Source of the DNA: Bradyrhizobium sp. NAS96.2
GTDB lineage: Bacteria > Pseudomonadota > Alphaproteobacteria > Rhizobiales > Xanthobacteraceae
Assembly (NCBI RefSeq): GCF_001908235.1
Contig: NZ_LGHK01000016.1
Span: 1-64,000 of the forward strand
DNA length: 64,000 bases
Direction: 5' to 3'
Positions 53,407 to 62,225 of the stretch are shown piece by piece. Made by a program: the position numbers and the translations under genes. Below the pieces are notes generated by a model, which searched no databases, was not told the DNA's origin, and saw only the letters and a list, made by a program, of their open reading frames with translations. The number at the start of each line of letters is the position of its first letter. Within the stretch, counting starts at the first letter, position 1.

Positions 53407-56400
53407 TCAGGGGCGGCTCTTGAATCGCGCATACCGAAGCGCGAGGGTGGGTAGCACCAGCAGGCTGAGTGCCATCGAAGTCATCAGGCCCCCAAGGATG
53501 ACGATCGCCATCGGGCCCTCGATTTCACGTCCCGGTTCTCCTGCGCCGATCGCGAGCGGCAGCAATCCGAGGCCGGTCACCAGAGATGTCATCAGGATCG
53601 GGACGAGGCGGTCGGCCGCGCCCTCGATCACGGTATCCAGTCCCCACACGCGACCATCGACCAGGACCAGATGCTCGTAATGCGAGATCATCAGGATCGA
53701 GTTGCGCAGCGTGATTCCGAACAGCGTGACGAACCCGACCATCGACCCGAGCGAGAGCAGGCCACCGGTCATCGCCAGGGCGAACACGCCGCCGACAAAC
53801 GCAAACGGCAAGTTGATCATGACCAGCAACAGGTTTCGCCAATGACCGGTCACCATCGCAAGCAGAACGACGATGCCCGTCCCGGCCAGCAAGGAATTGA
53901 CGATGAGATCGTGCCGCGACCGGGCCTGGGCCTCGGCCGCACCGGCAAACTCCACGTGAGCACCGGGCGGCAGCGTAACCTCGCGCGCCAGCTTGCGCTT
54001 GGCGGCGACCACGAAGGATTCGAGATCGCGGCCGCTGACGTTCGCCGTCACGGTCTGAACGCGCTGCGCATTCAGGTGCTGGATCTGATAACGGCCCGAG
54101 GTCTCGTAGACGTCGGCGATTTGCTTCAGCAGAACGTAGGCGCCGCTCGGCGTCCGCACAGGCAGGTCACCGATCTGAGTGACTCGGGCGCGGGCATGCG
54201 CGTCGAGGATCACGATGACATTGAAGACGGCATTGCCTTCATATCCCTGGCCGACGACATCGCCCTGATAGGCGGTGCGAATGAGTTCGAGCACTTCGAC
54301 CGCATCGAGCCCCCAGCGCTGCAGATCCGTCGGGCGAAGCGTTACGTTGACTTGCGGCATCCCCGGCGGGGATCGTTGCTGCACGTCGGCGGCCCCCGCG
54401 ACTTCATCCAGTTCCCGAGCGACGTCGCGCGCAGCGCGCTCGAGCAAATCGAGATCGGGCCCGTAGATGTTGACGACCACCGCCGCGGTGAAGCCGGAGA
54501 CGGTCTCCTCGACACGTTCCGTCAGGTAGGTCTTGCTCGAGAACGAAACCCCGGGGAATCCGGCAAGAGCGGCCCTGATGCGCGCTTCCGCCGCGGATTG
54601 CGCCCGACCCGAGAGCCCGGGCTCCAGGTCGACCTCGAACTCGCTGGAATGCGGACCGACCGTGTCGATGCCGGCCTCGGCCCGGCCTGCATGTTGCGCC
54701 ACCCGGCGCACACCCGGGATTTTTAGGAGCGTATCGGTCATCAGCTTGCCGATACGAAGCGATTCGTCGAGCGAGGTGCCGGGGATCGCGGAGACGTGCA
54801 GGATCAGATGGCCTTCGCGCAGATCCGGCAGGAAGGTCCCGCCGAAGAAGGGCAGCATCGCCGCGCCGGTGATCGTCAGAACCGCGGCCGCCGTCATCAC
54901 CAGCTTCGGGTAACGGCCGATATGACGCAGCAAGGCCTGGTAGTGGCGACGGGACCACCGCACCGCAGGCGGTTCGTGCAGGCGCTGTCCGCCGCTTCTG
55001 CCGGCGAGGAGCAGCATGGAGAGCGCCGGCGTCACCGTAAGGGCGACCGCCAGCGAGGCGAGCACGGCCAGGATGTAAGCGATGCCCAGGGGCCCGAAGA
55101 GACGGCCGGCAATGCCGGAAAGCGTCAGGATCGGGAAGAAGACCAGCAGCACCGCAAATGTCGCATAGGCAACGGCGGTCCGCACTTCGAGGAAGGCCTC
55201 GAGCACGACGCGAGCCTCGGGTCTCGGCGCTGTTGCTTGGCGGTTTTCGCGCAGTCGACGTACCACATTCTCGACGCCGATCACGGCGTCATCGACGACT
55301 TCGCCGATCGCGATCGCAAGGCCGCCCAGCGTCATCGTGTTGAGCGTTTCACCCATCCATTGCAGTGCGAGCACGGCCGCAATCAACGAGAGGGGAATGG
55401 CAGTGCAGCTGATGATCGAGGTACGCCAGTCGAACAGAAACAGAAACAGCACAACGACCACGAGCGCCCCGCCGATCAACAACGCGTTGAGCACGTTCTC
55501 GGTCGCCGCATCGATGAAATTGGCTGGCCGGAAGATGTCCGCATGGAGCTTGACACCGTCGGCTTCAAGGCCCGGTCGCAGCTCTTGCAGGGCGGCTTCT
55601 GCCCGCGTGGTGACCTCTCGCGTGTTCGCGCCGTATTGCTGGCTCACCATGAGCATGATGCCTGGCACGCCGTCGATGAGGGCGGCCCCGATCGGCGGCT
55701 CGGGAGCCGTCACGACGGTGGCGACGTCGCCGAGAACCACGCTCGCGCCGCCTTCGTGCAGAAGAACGGTGCGGGCAAGCTGGTCGGGCGTCAGGGACTG
55801 CCCCTGGGTTTGCAGCGTGACGCGCTGATTGGCGGTATCGATGAAGCCGGCGCCCCGCACGCCAGTGGCCTTGCGCGCGGCGGCGAGTACATCGTTCATG
55901 CCGACCCGGAACCGGATCAGGTCGTCCGGGCGGACCTGTACTTGCAGAGACCGGACGTCTTTGCCGTAAGTGGATACTTGTGCCACGCCCGTGACGGCCA
56001 GAAGCCGTCTTGCCACGGTCCAGTCCGCAACGGTGCGCAAATCCATCAGCGAGCGCCGGTCGGACGTCAGGCCAATGACCAGCACCGTGCCGGCCAGCGG
56101 AGTCAACGGTGTCATTGAAGGAGGCTGCACGCCTTGTGGCAGCCGCGCGGCCACGGCCGAGAGTCGCTCCGTCACCAATTGGCGCGCTCGGTAGATATCG
56201 CTGCCCGGTTGGAAGACGACCGTCACGATGGAGAGGCCCTGGATCGACGACGAGCGCAGGCTTTCGACGCCGGCCAGGCCGTTGATCGACGTTTCGATCG
56301 GTTGCGTGACCAGGATCTCGACATGCTCCGGGCTGAGGCCGGGAGCTTCGGTCTGGATCGTGACCTGTGGCGGTGCGAATTCGGGGAAGACGCCGTATTT

Positions 56401-56541
56401 GGCTTCGCCGAGCGCGAACAGGCCGTAGCCCAGCAGCGCGAACGAAAGCGCGAGCACGATGCCGCGGAAGCGGATGGCGAACGCGACGAGAGCGGCTTGC
56501 GGTCCTGAACGGTCGGAGCCGGTGCCGTCAGTCATTGTCAT
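53407..56541 (-). CDS. Heavy-metal-type RND efflux transporter (CusA/CzcA family)
   Basis: 1044 residues, twelve hydrophobic segments and two large periplasmic loops. The proton-relay segment AIGEVVDDAVIGVENVVRRL keeps the paired Asp and Glu typical of the HME-RND class. The start (ATG 56541, MTMTDGTG) lies inside the last 14 bases of the upstream adaptor gene. Works with the adaptor; no outer-membrane factor is present in the window. Export of a metal is expected, which one is not shown. Confidence 0.87.
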   Translation of the reverse strand: MTMTDGTGSDRSGPQAALVAFAIRFRGIVLALSFALLGYGLFALGEAKYGVFPEFAPPQVTIQTEAPGLSPEHVEILVTQPIETSINGLAGVESLRSSSIQGLSIVTVVFQPGSDIYRARQLVTERLSAVAARLPQGVQPPSMTPLTPLAGTVLVIGLTSDRRSLMDLRTVADWTVARRLLAVTGVAQVSTYGKDVRSLQVQVRPDDLIRFRVGMNDVLAAARKATGVRGAGFIDTANQRVTLQTQGQSLTPDQLARTVLLHEGGASVVLGDVATVVTAPEPPIGAALIDGVPGIMLMVSQQYGANTREVTTRAEAALQELRPGLEADGVKLHADIFRPANFIDAATENVLNALLIGGALVVVVLFLFLFDWRTSIISCTAIPLSLIAAVLALQWMGETLNTMTLGGLAIAIGEVVDDAVIGVENVVRRLRENRQATAPRPEARVVLEAFLEVRTAVAYATFAVLLVFFPILTLSGIAGRLFGPLGIAYILAVLASLAVALTVTPALSMLLLAGRSGGQRLHEPPAVRWSRRHYQALLRHIGRYPKLVMTAAAVLTITGAAMLPFFGGTFLPDLREGHLILHVSAIPGTSLDESLRIGKLMTDTLLKIPGVRRVAQHAGRAEAGIDTVGPHSSEFEVDLEPGLSGRAQSAAEARIRAALAGFPGVSFSSKTYLTERVEETVSGFTAAVVVNIYGPDLDLLERAARDVARELDEVAGAADVQQRSPPGMPQVNVTLRPTDLQRWGLDAVEVLELIRTAYQGDVVGQGYEGNAVFNVIVILDAHARARVTQIGDLPVRTPSGAYVLLKQIADVYETSGRYQIQHLNAQRVQTVTANVSGRDLESFVVAAKRKLAREVTLPPGAHVEFAGAAEAQARSRHDLIVNSLLAGTGIVVLLAMVTGHWRNLLLVMINLPFAFVGGVFALAMTGGLLSLGSMVGFVTLFGITLRNSILMISHYEHLVLVDGRVWGLDTVIEGAADRLVPILMTSLVTGLGLLPLAIGAGEPGREIEGPMAIVILGGLMTSMALSLLVLPTLALRYARFKSRP

Positions 56542-57595
56542 CGCCGCTGCGAAGTTCGCTCTTGGCCTCCTCGGACAGCAAGACCTGTGCACCCCGGATG
56601 ACGATTTCGGATCCCGACGGGATGTCCCGGACGACGTAGTCGTCATCCGACACCGGCTGATCCGTGCTGATCGGATGCCGCCGGAAGCTGTCGGGGCTCA
56701 CGCGCAGGTAAACCCACGATCGGCCCTGCCATCGCACGATCGCGGTATCCTCGATGAACACGCCTTCGTAAGTGTTGCCTGAAGGCACGTAGACAGTGGT
56801 GTTCATGCCGGGCAGCAGGCCGCTGTCGCCTGGCGCCGAGAAGAAATAGCTCAGCCCCTGAATGCGCGGGTCGGTGCGGGTTGCCGGGGAGACGTACTGC
56901 AGATCGATATTCGCATTTCGCGTCGGCGCCTGTGCGAGGGCCGTTCCCGGAGTCTCGGTGACACTCACGCCGGGCGGCAGCGTCACCTGAACCAGAAACT
57001 GACCGCGCTCGATCAGCCTGACGACCGCGGGCGAGCGCTCGACGATGCCGCGGCCGATCACCGGTCCCCATTCCTGCTGTGCTGTTGCTGCGAGAGTCCT
57101 GAGCTGCGATTCCGCCGCGGCAAGCGCGGCCTTGTCGGTTCGCAGCGTTCCCTCCGCGGTTTCGGCTTCCTTTCTCGGAAGCGCGGCGGAGTCGACGAGA
57201 TTCTTGGTCCGGTCGAATGCGCTCTTCGCGACTTCGAGCTTGGCCTGCGCTGTCTGGAACTGGGCCTGCGCATTGGCGTAGCTGTTGGTGAGCTCGGTAA
57301 TGCGAGAGATGTCCAGCACCGCACCGTATGCGCGGAATTGCTCGGGATGCGGAGCGGCTTCCACAACCGAAGTTTCGAGCCCGATCTGTCCCTGCTGGCT
57401 GGTCGTCAGCTTGACCGGTGCCTGGTCGCTGTTTGCGGTGCGGGAGGGCTCAGGGCGGCCCGAATCCGGCTTGCCCGGCTGCGGCTCCGCCGCTGCGCGC
57501 CGAACCTGACCCGTGACAGCCCAAGCGCCGGCGCCGAGCGCCAGCAAGCATATGGCGATCGCGACGCCGCGCCGGGAGGTTTCCGTAAGAGCCAT
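56528..57595 (-). CDS. RND membrane-fusion adaptor (CusB/CzcB-like)
   Basis: 355 residues. One N-terminal membrane segment (GVAIAICLLALGAGAWAV), then a coiled-coil hairpin region (YANAQAQFQTAQAKLEVAKS), lipoyl-like and beta-barrel domains (VTLPPGVSV) and a C-terminal PSGSEIVIRGA. It bridges the pump to the outer membrane. ATG 57595 is preferred because the hydrophobic anchor follows at once. Overlaps the pump gene by 14 bases, so the two are coupled. Confidence 0.85.
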   Translation of the reverse strand: MALTETSRRGVAIAICLLALGAGAWAVTGQVRRAAAEPQPGKPDSGRPEPSRTANSDQAPVKLTTSQQGQIGLETSVVEAAPHPEQFRAYGAVLDISRITELTNSYANAQAQFQTAQAKLEVAKSAFDRTKNLVDSAALPRKEAETAEGTLRTDKAALAAAESQLRTLAATAQQEWGPVIGRGIVERSPAVVRLIERGQFLVQVTLPPGVSVTETPGTALAQAPTRNANIDLQYVSPATRTDPRIQGLSYFFSAPGDSGLLPGMNTTVYVPSGNTYEGVFIEDTAIVRWQGRSWVYLRVSPDSFRRHPISTDQPVSDDDYVVRDIPSGSEIVIRGAQVLLSEEAKSELRSGDDND

Positions 57596-57805
57596 CAGCC
57601 TGTTAGCAGTTGTGGGAACCAGCTTATTGACGAAATCAACCGGCGGCAAGGCGCAGCTTTCACGGTTGTTGGCTCGGGTCACGCCGATGTACTGCGGGGC
57701 CGCGCCCGCCGGGTTCCGCTTGATCTCGCACGAATATGAAACTTCCGGCTGCTGTGGGCGTACCGCTTATGTTATCTTTTTGACGACGCCCGCGAGGTCT
57801 CATGC

Positions 57806-58042
57806 ATGAATCCGATTGATCTGATCGTCACTGTATGTGCCGTGCTGTCGCCCGCCACCTGCGAGGAGCAGCATCTGGTGTTCAACTGGAGCGGCTCGCT
57901 GCAGCAATGCGCCATGGCCGCGCCGCCCTACATCGCGCAGTGGGTCGGCGAACATCCGAAATGGACCGCGGTGCGATGGCGGTGCGAATATCCGCACACC
58001 AATGATCGCGCGAGCGCGGACGGCAAACCGCCGGCGGGTTAA
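57806..58042 (+). CDS. Small hypothetical protein
   Basis: 78 residues beginning MNPIDLIVTVCAVLSPATCE with several Cys and a final YPHTNDRASADG. GAGG lies about 12 bases before the ATG. Looks like a short exported or surface protein, no family recognised. It converges with the next gene, ending 3 bases from its stop codon. Confidence 0.55.
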   Translation: MNPIDLIVTVCAVLSPATCEEQHLVFNWSGSLQQCAMAAPPYIAQWVGEHPKWTAVRWRCEYPHTNDRASADGKPPAG

Positions 58043-58045
58043 CCG

Positions 58046-58399
58046 TTATTTGTTGCAGTCCTTCAGGTCCTTGTCGGACACCGAAAACACTGCGTCGGCC
58101 TTGATCTCGATGTCGCGGGCCAAGCACTGCTTGCCCCCGCTATAGCCGACCTTGGCATCGTAGCGGCCGGGCTCGACGCCGGTGATACGCAAGCGCTCGT
58201 CGTGGTCGACTTCCTTGTCCTTGTCGTTCAGCGTCTGGTTGGGACCCCATTCATTCTTGCCCGCCGGCGACAGCTCGAAGCTCGAAATCGTGGCGCTGGT
58301 CAGATTCCACAACCGGATGCCCTTGCCCTTGCTTTGGGCGAGCACTGCGGCCGGCAGCACGAGCAAGGCAACTCCAACGGCAATCAACGCACGCGACAT
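58046..58399 (-). CDS. Exported hypothetical protein
   Basis: 117 residues with a signal peptide (LIAVGVALLVLPAAVLAQ). The mature part KGIRLWNLTSATISSFELSP resembles a small beta-sandwich and has an acid-rich stretch LNDKDKEVDHDERLR, with two Cys near the end. GGGAG precedes ATG 58399. Not recognised. It neighbours the ABC operon and may be a periplasmic accessory protein. Confidence 0.6.
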   Translation of the reverse strand: MSRALIAVGVALLVLPAAVLAQSKGKGIRLWNLTSATISSFELSPAGKNEWGPNQTLNDKDKEVDHDERLRITGVEPGRYDAKVGYSGGKQCLARDIEIKADAVFSVSDKDLKDCNK

Positions 58400-58439
58400 C
58401 CGACTTCTCCCTAACGCTTCGTCCAAGGATGACGGCGTC

Positions 58440-59150
58440 TCACATATTTGCAAGGTCCAACTGTGAGAGCTGTCGCTTGATTTCGTCGATCTCAGGCTCG
58501 CTGCGCATCGCGCGCGGCGTGGCGATGGTCTCGACGTGAAGGATTCGGGCCGGCCGCGGCGACAAGAAGAACAGGCGGTCACCGAGGCGGACGGCGTCGT
58601 CGAGATCGTGGGTGACCAGGAGCGTCATCATCTTCCGGCTGGCCACCAGCGTCGCGACCTGGTCGCGCAGCCTGCCTGCGAGGGCATTGTCGAGCGAGGC
58701 CAGCGGCTCGTCGAGGATCAGGAAATCCGGCTCGATGGCGAAGGCGCGGGCGAGGGCGACGCGGCGGGCGAGGCCGAGCGACAGCTCGCCCGGAAAGTGG
58801 TTGCGATGCGCGCTCAGTTCGAGCACCTCGAACAGCGCCGCCAGCGTGCCGTCGTCGACCTCAGGTGCGGCGAGCCGCACATTCTCCTCGACGGTGCGCC
58901 AGGGCAACAGCCGCGGCTCCTGGAACACCATGCCAAGGCGCATGCCGGGCGAGCGAGTGACGCGGCCCCGGTAGTTGCCGTCGAGCCCGGCGAGAATCTT
59001 GAGCAGGGTGCTCTTGCCGCAACCCGACGGACCGAACAGGACGCCAACCTCGCCGGCGTTCAACGTGAAAGTGATGTTGTCGAGCACGTCGTGCCGCTTC
59101 CCGGCCGCGCTCTCGAAGCTCTTGCCTGTGATATTGACCTCAAGCTGCAC
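58440..59150 (-). CDS. ABC transporter ATP-binding protein (SsuB/TauB-like)
   Basis: 236 residues. Walker A FGPSGCGKSTLL, signature ELSLGLARRVALARA (the usual LSGGQ is LSLGL), Walker B DFLILDEPLASLD. Belongs to the nitrate/sulfonate/taurine type. Last of three genes; overlaps the permease by 11 bases. Its location in the quinoprotein cluster suggests it serves that system. Confidence 0.88.
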   Translation of the reverse strand: MQLEVNITGKSFESAAGKRHDVLDNITFTLNAGEVGVLFGPSGCGKSTLLKILAGLDGNYRGRVTRSPGMRLGMVFQEPRLLPWRTVEENVRLAAPEVDDGTLAALFEVLELSAHRNHFPGELSLGLARRVALARAFAIEPDFLILDEPLASLDNALAGRLRDQVATLVASRKMMTLLVTHDLDDAVRLGDRLFFLSPRPARILHVETIATPRAMRSEPEIDEIKRQLSQLDLANM

Positions 59151-59877
59151 GGAGCCGCCACCGCGTTAGCCTGGTTTCAAACGGCTGCACCATCAGGGTC
59201 TCGATGACCAGCACGACGCCGGCAAAGCTCAGCGAGTAGGCGAGCAGCAGGGGAATGTCGAACAGCTGGAAGGCGACGCCGATCTCGAAGCCGACACCGT
59301 TCGGCCGGCCGAGATATTCGGCGACCAGCACGATCTTCCAGACCAGCGAGAGCCCGGAGCGCGCCGCGGCCGCGATGTAGGGCGCAAGCTGCGGCAGGAT
59401 CACATGCCGGAACGCGCGGCCGCGCGGCAGGGCAAACGCCGTTGCCATCTCGTCGAGCGCAGGGTCGAGCGCACGGGCACCCTCGCGCAGGGTGACGACG
59501 GCAGTCGGCAGCTTGTTGATGGCGATGGCCGCGATCGCCGCGACCTCGGTCAGCCCGGCCCAGATATAGGCCAGCACGATGACGACCAGCGCCGGCAAAT
59601 TGAGCAGCAGGATCAGCCAGGGATCGCCAAGACGATTGGCAAGCGAGACGCGACCCATCAGGTAGCCGATCGCCGAGCCGAGCGCCATCGCAAGCGCAAA
59701 GGCCAGCGCGACGCGCGCAAGCGTCGCGCCGAGGTTGACGAACAGCGCCCCCGATCGTGCCTCGACTATGAGCACCGAGAGCACCGCAGGCGGCGCTGGC
59801 AGCTTCGCATCGCCGATCACGAGCGAGGCAATCCACCAGGTCACGATGAACAGCGCGAATGACAGGAGGCGCAGCAC
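59140..59877 (-). CDS. ABC transporter permease (SsuC/TauC-like)
   Basis: 245 residues with about six hydrophobic segments and the EAA loop region ATAFALPRGRAFRHVILPQL. Start ATG 59877 lies 2 bases after the stop of the binding protein. Completes the importer with its neighbours. Confidence 0.88.
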   Translation of the reverse strand: MLRLLSFALFIVTWWIASLVIGDAKLPAPPAVLSVLIVEARSGALFVNLGATLARVALAFALAMALGSAIGYLMGRVSLANRLGDPWLILLLNLPALVVIVLAYIWAGLTEVAAIAAIAINKLPTAVVTLREGARALDPALDEMATAFALPRGRAFRHVILPQLAPYIAAAARSGLSLVWKIVLVAEYLGRPNGVGFEIGVAFQLFDIPLLLAYSLSFAGVVLVIETLMVQPFETRLTRWRLRAA

Positions 59878-59879
59878 CG

Positions 59880-60854
59880 CTAGTCTCCCGGGATCGCTTG
59901 ATAGAAGGTGCCGGGATCGAGCTCGGTCGCCGTCCCGACCAGATCGCGGCCACCGAGCTGCGCCAGCACCCGGTAGAGCACGCGCGCGTCCGCCTCTTCG
60001 TCAGTGATCGGACGGTGCGGGATGCCTTCCCGGTAGCGGTCGCGATAGGCCTGCAGGGTTGCGGCATCCTGCGCGCCGGTGAGCGGCGCGATCGCATCCC
60101 ATTCGGCATCCGAGGTTGCGAGAATGTCCTTTGCGGCACGCGTCACGGTGATGAAGCGGCCCACCAGATCCTTGTTGGCACTGGCCCAGGCCTCGTCGAA
60201 GACATAGCCGATCATCGCGATGCGGCCCTTGCTGCCGAGCTTTTGGAGGACCTCTTCCATGCCGGCGAGACGGCGAAAGCCCTTGGCCTCGAGCGCGGCG
60301 CAGAAATTCCAGTAGTTGAGCGTCGCGTCCATCTCGCCGCCCAGCGTCTTGGCGGCGAGCAGCGGCGGCGCGCCATAGACGATGGTCGCCTGCGACTTCA
60401 GGTCGACGCCATCCTGCTTCAAGGCGGCTTGCAGCAGCAGCCAGTTCTTGTCGATCGCGCCGCCGGCGACGGCAAGCTTGCGCCCCTTGAGGTCGGCGAG
60501 CGTTTTGACCGGCGAGGCGGCCGGGACCATTACGGCGCCCAGCGCGCTCGAATAGGGATAGAATTGCAGCTTGGCGCCGAGCGACCGCTCGCGCGACACC
60601 CAGGGCCAGTCGGACACCATCACGTCGGCGGTGCCGGAGCGCAGCGCGATCTTGCCGGCCTCGGGGCTGGCGAGCTCGACGACATCGATCGACAGGTTGG
60701 CCTTCTTGTCGAGACCATGGGAGCGAATGACAGCCAGTTCCCAGGCCAGCGTTCCGGTCTTCTGCGCTGCAACGCGGATGGTCTCCGCGTTGCACGAGGT
60801 GCCGAACTGCATGACCGCCAGAACTGCCGCAGCCAACACCGTGCGTACAGACAT
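59880..60854 (-). CDS. ABC transporter substrate-binding protein (NMT1/SsuA-like)
   Basis: 324 residues, with a signal peptide (LAAAVLAVMQFGTSCNA, perhaps lipidated at that Cys or cleaved after). The core (TIRVAAQKTGTLAWELA, VVELASPEAG, GTADVMVSDWPW) is a periplasmic binding fold of the taurine/NMT1 type. ATG 60854 chosen because GAAGCG lies at good distance; ATG 60860 is also possible. First gene of the three-gene operon. Ligand unknown; the cluster suggests alcohol, PQQ or metal chelate. Confidence 0.85.
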   Translation of the reverse strand: MSVRTVLAAAVLAVMQFGTSCNAETIRVAAQKTGTLAWELAVIRSHGLDKKANLSIDVVELASPEAGKIALRSGTADVMVSDWPWVSRERSLGAKLQFYPYSSALGAVMVPAASPVKTLADLKGRKLAVAGGAIDKNWLLLQAALKQDGVDLKSQATIVYGAPPLLAAKTLGGEMDATLNYWNFCAALEAKGFRRLAGMEEVLQKLGSKGRIAMIGYVFDEAWASANKDLVGRFITVTRAAKDILATSDAEWDAIAPLTGAQDAATLQAYRDRYREGIPHRPITDEEADARVLYRVLAQLGGRDLVGTATELDPGTFYQAIPGD

Positions 60855-60946
60855 GATCATCGCTTCTTGAGCCACTTCCCCGAATGTTTTCTTTTCTGAT
60901 CAACACCCATAGCATAGCTTGCGGGAAGATAAGAGGAAGCACGACC

Positions 60947-61330
60947 ATGGCAGGAGCTGGCATGCTACGACCGATTGTCGCCGTCTTGGCGGTTTTCCTG
61001 GCCGTGCTCCTGGCCGTGCTCGCCGGGACGACGGTCAGCGTGCGGGCTCAGGAGATCAACGACTATCCGACCTCGGCACGGGCGGAGTATGTGTTCGGCT
61101 GCATGAAGGCCAATGGCGAATCCCGGCAGTCGATCGAGCAATGTTCCTGCTCAATCGACGTCGTCGCCTCGATCATCCCCTACGATCGCTACGTCACCGC
61201 CGAGACGGTGCTGAGCATGGCGCAGGTGCGCGGCAATCTGGGCGGCCAGTTCCGCTCGTCCGAGCAGGCCGCGAACGCGCTCAACGACCTCAGGCGCGCC
61301 CAGGCCGAAGCGGAAGTCCGATGTTTCTAG
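60947..61330 (+). CDS. Exported hypothetical protein with Cys motif
   Basis: 127 residues. After a hydrophobic segment (LAVFLAVLLAVLAGTTV) come NDYPTSARAEYVFGCMKANG and QCSCSIDVVAS, three closely placed Cys, then a final Cys two residues from the end (RCF). Small exported proteins with such patterns are often found next to quinoprotein dehydrogenases, but I do not recognise a named family with certainty. RBS AAGAGGAAGC before ATG 60947. Confidence 0.7.
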   Translation: MAGAGMLRPIVAVLAVFLAVLLAVLAGTTVSVRAQEINDYPTSARAEYVFGCMKANGESRQSIEQCSCSIDVVASIIPYDRYVTAETVLSMAQVRGNLGGQFRSSEQAANALNDLRRAQAEAEVRCF

Positions 61331-61357
61331 AGCGTTGATCGCGAGATCGCGTACCCT

Positions 61358-62182
61358 TCAGGTCCCGGGATTCTCGACCTTCCATTCGTGCTCGAAGACG
61401 TGCCCGTCGGTATCCCTGGCTTCGGCACGGAAGTGCTTGGCCCCGTTCGAGACGTAGGTGAAGCGGATGTTGGGGTCCTCGGAAATCGAGATTCCGCCCT
61501 CCATCGCCAGCACCGGACTGTCGTCCTGCCAGATGTGCAGCTCGTTGACAAAGAAGGCCGGGATATAGAGCTGCGTGACCTGATCCATCTGCAGGCCTGA
61601 ATTGTTCGGATGCCCGATCATGATCTGGGCTTCCCGCGTGCTGGTCGCCGGCCCCTGTTCGGACTTTGTGAATTGCCGGTAGCGCATCTGGCCGAGCCGA
61701 TTCTTGGCTTCCTCGACGTTCTTGCCGGCCGGTGCCGAGCAGCCGCCGGATGCCTTGACGTAGACCTTGCTCACATAGAGCTTGCCGTCGCTGAGCTCTG
61801 CGACGGCGTGCACGTTGGTGTAGTTGTTGACGCGGACGCGGGTCGAGATCTCGGTGACATTGGCGTCCGGCCCGAGCGTGAATTTCGCGGCCATCGGTGC
61901 GGGATTTTCGTCGATCACGAGCGTGATGGCGACGACGCGGCGGCTGTCGCCGGGCTGCAGCTTGGTGCGCAGCGTGACCGGAACGATCGCCGCGTCCTCC
62001 GCGCGCGCCGGCATCTCGATGCCGACGACATCGTTGCCGTCATTCATCGGACGATTGCTGAAGATGTCCTGGACGAGGCCCGGCCAGGGATCATAGGTTT
62101 CGGCCGCAAGCGCGGCCGGTGTGTCCAGCGCGATCGCAAGCAGGCTGGCGATACAAAGCAGGCGGGCGCGATGTCCGGTCAT
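61358..62182 (-). CDS. Quinoprotein-dehydrogenase-associated SoxYZ-like carrier
   Basis: 274 residues with a signal peptide (ASLLAIALDTPAALA). The first half is SoxY-like with the carrier Cys148 in KASGGCSAPAG, the second half a SoxZ-like beta domain. A fused SoxYZ carrier of this kind is a known companion of PQQ alcohol dehydrogenases. It may carry an oxidation intermediate covalently; chemistry not established. Lies 43 bases downstream of the zinc metallohydrolase on the same strand, so the two are probably one operon. Confidence 0.85.
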   Translation of the reverse strand: MTGHRARLLCIASLLAIALDTPAALAAETYDPWPGLVQDIFSNRPMNDGNDVVGIEMPARAEDAAIVPVTLRTKLQPGDSRRVVAITLVIDENPAPMAAKFTLGPDANVTEISTRVRVNNYTNVHAVAELSDGKLYVSKVYVKASGGCSAPAGKNVEEAKNRLGQMRYRQFTKSEQGPATSTREAQIMIGHPNNSGLQMDQVTQLYIPAFFVNELHIWQDDSPVLAMEGGISISEDPNIRFTYVSNGAKHFRAEARDTDGHVFEHEWKVENPGT

Positions 62183-62225
62183 GTTCGCGAGATCCTATGC
62201 AGCCGCATCATTATAGGATCAACAG

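Noticed and set aside
54796..56118. 440-codon plus-strand frame
   Set aside because: Antisense to the RND pump; Gln/His/Arg-rich shadow.
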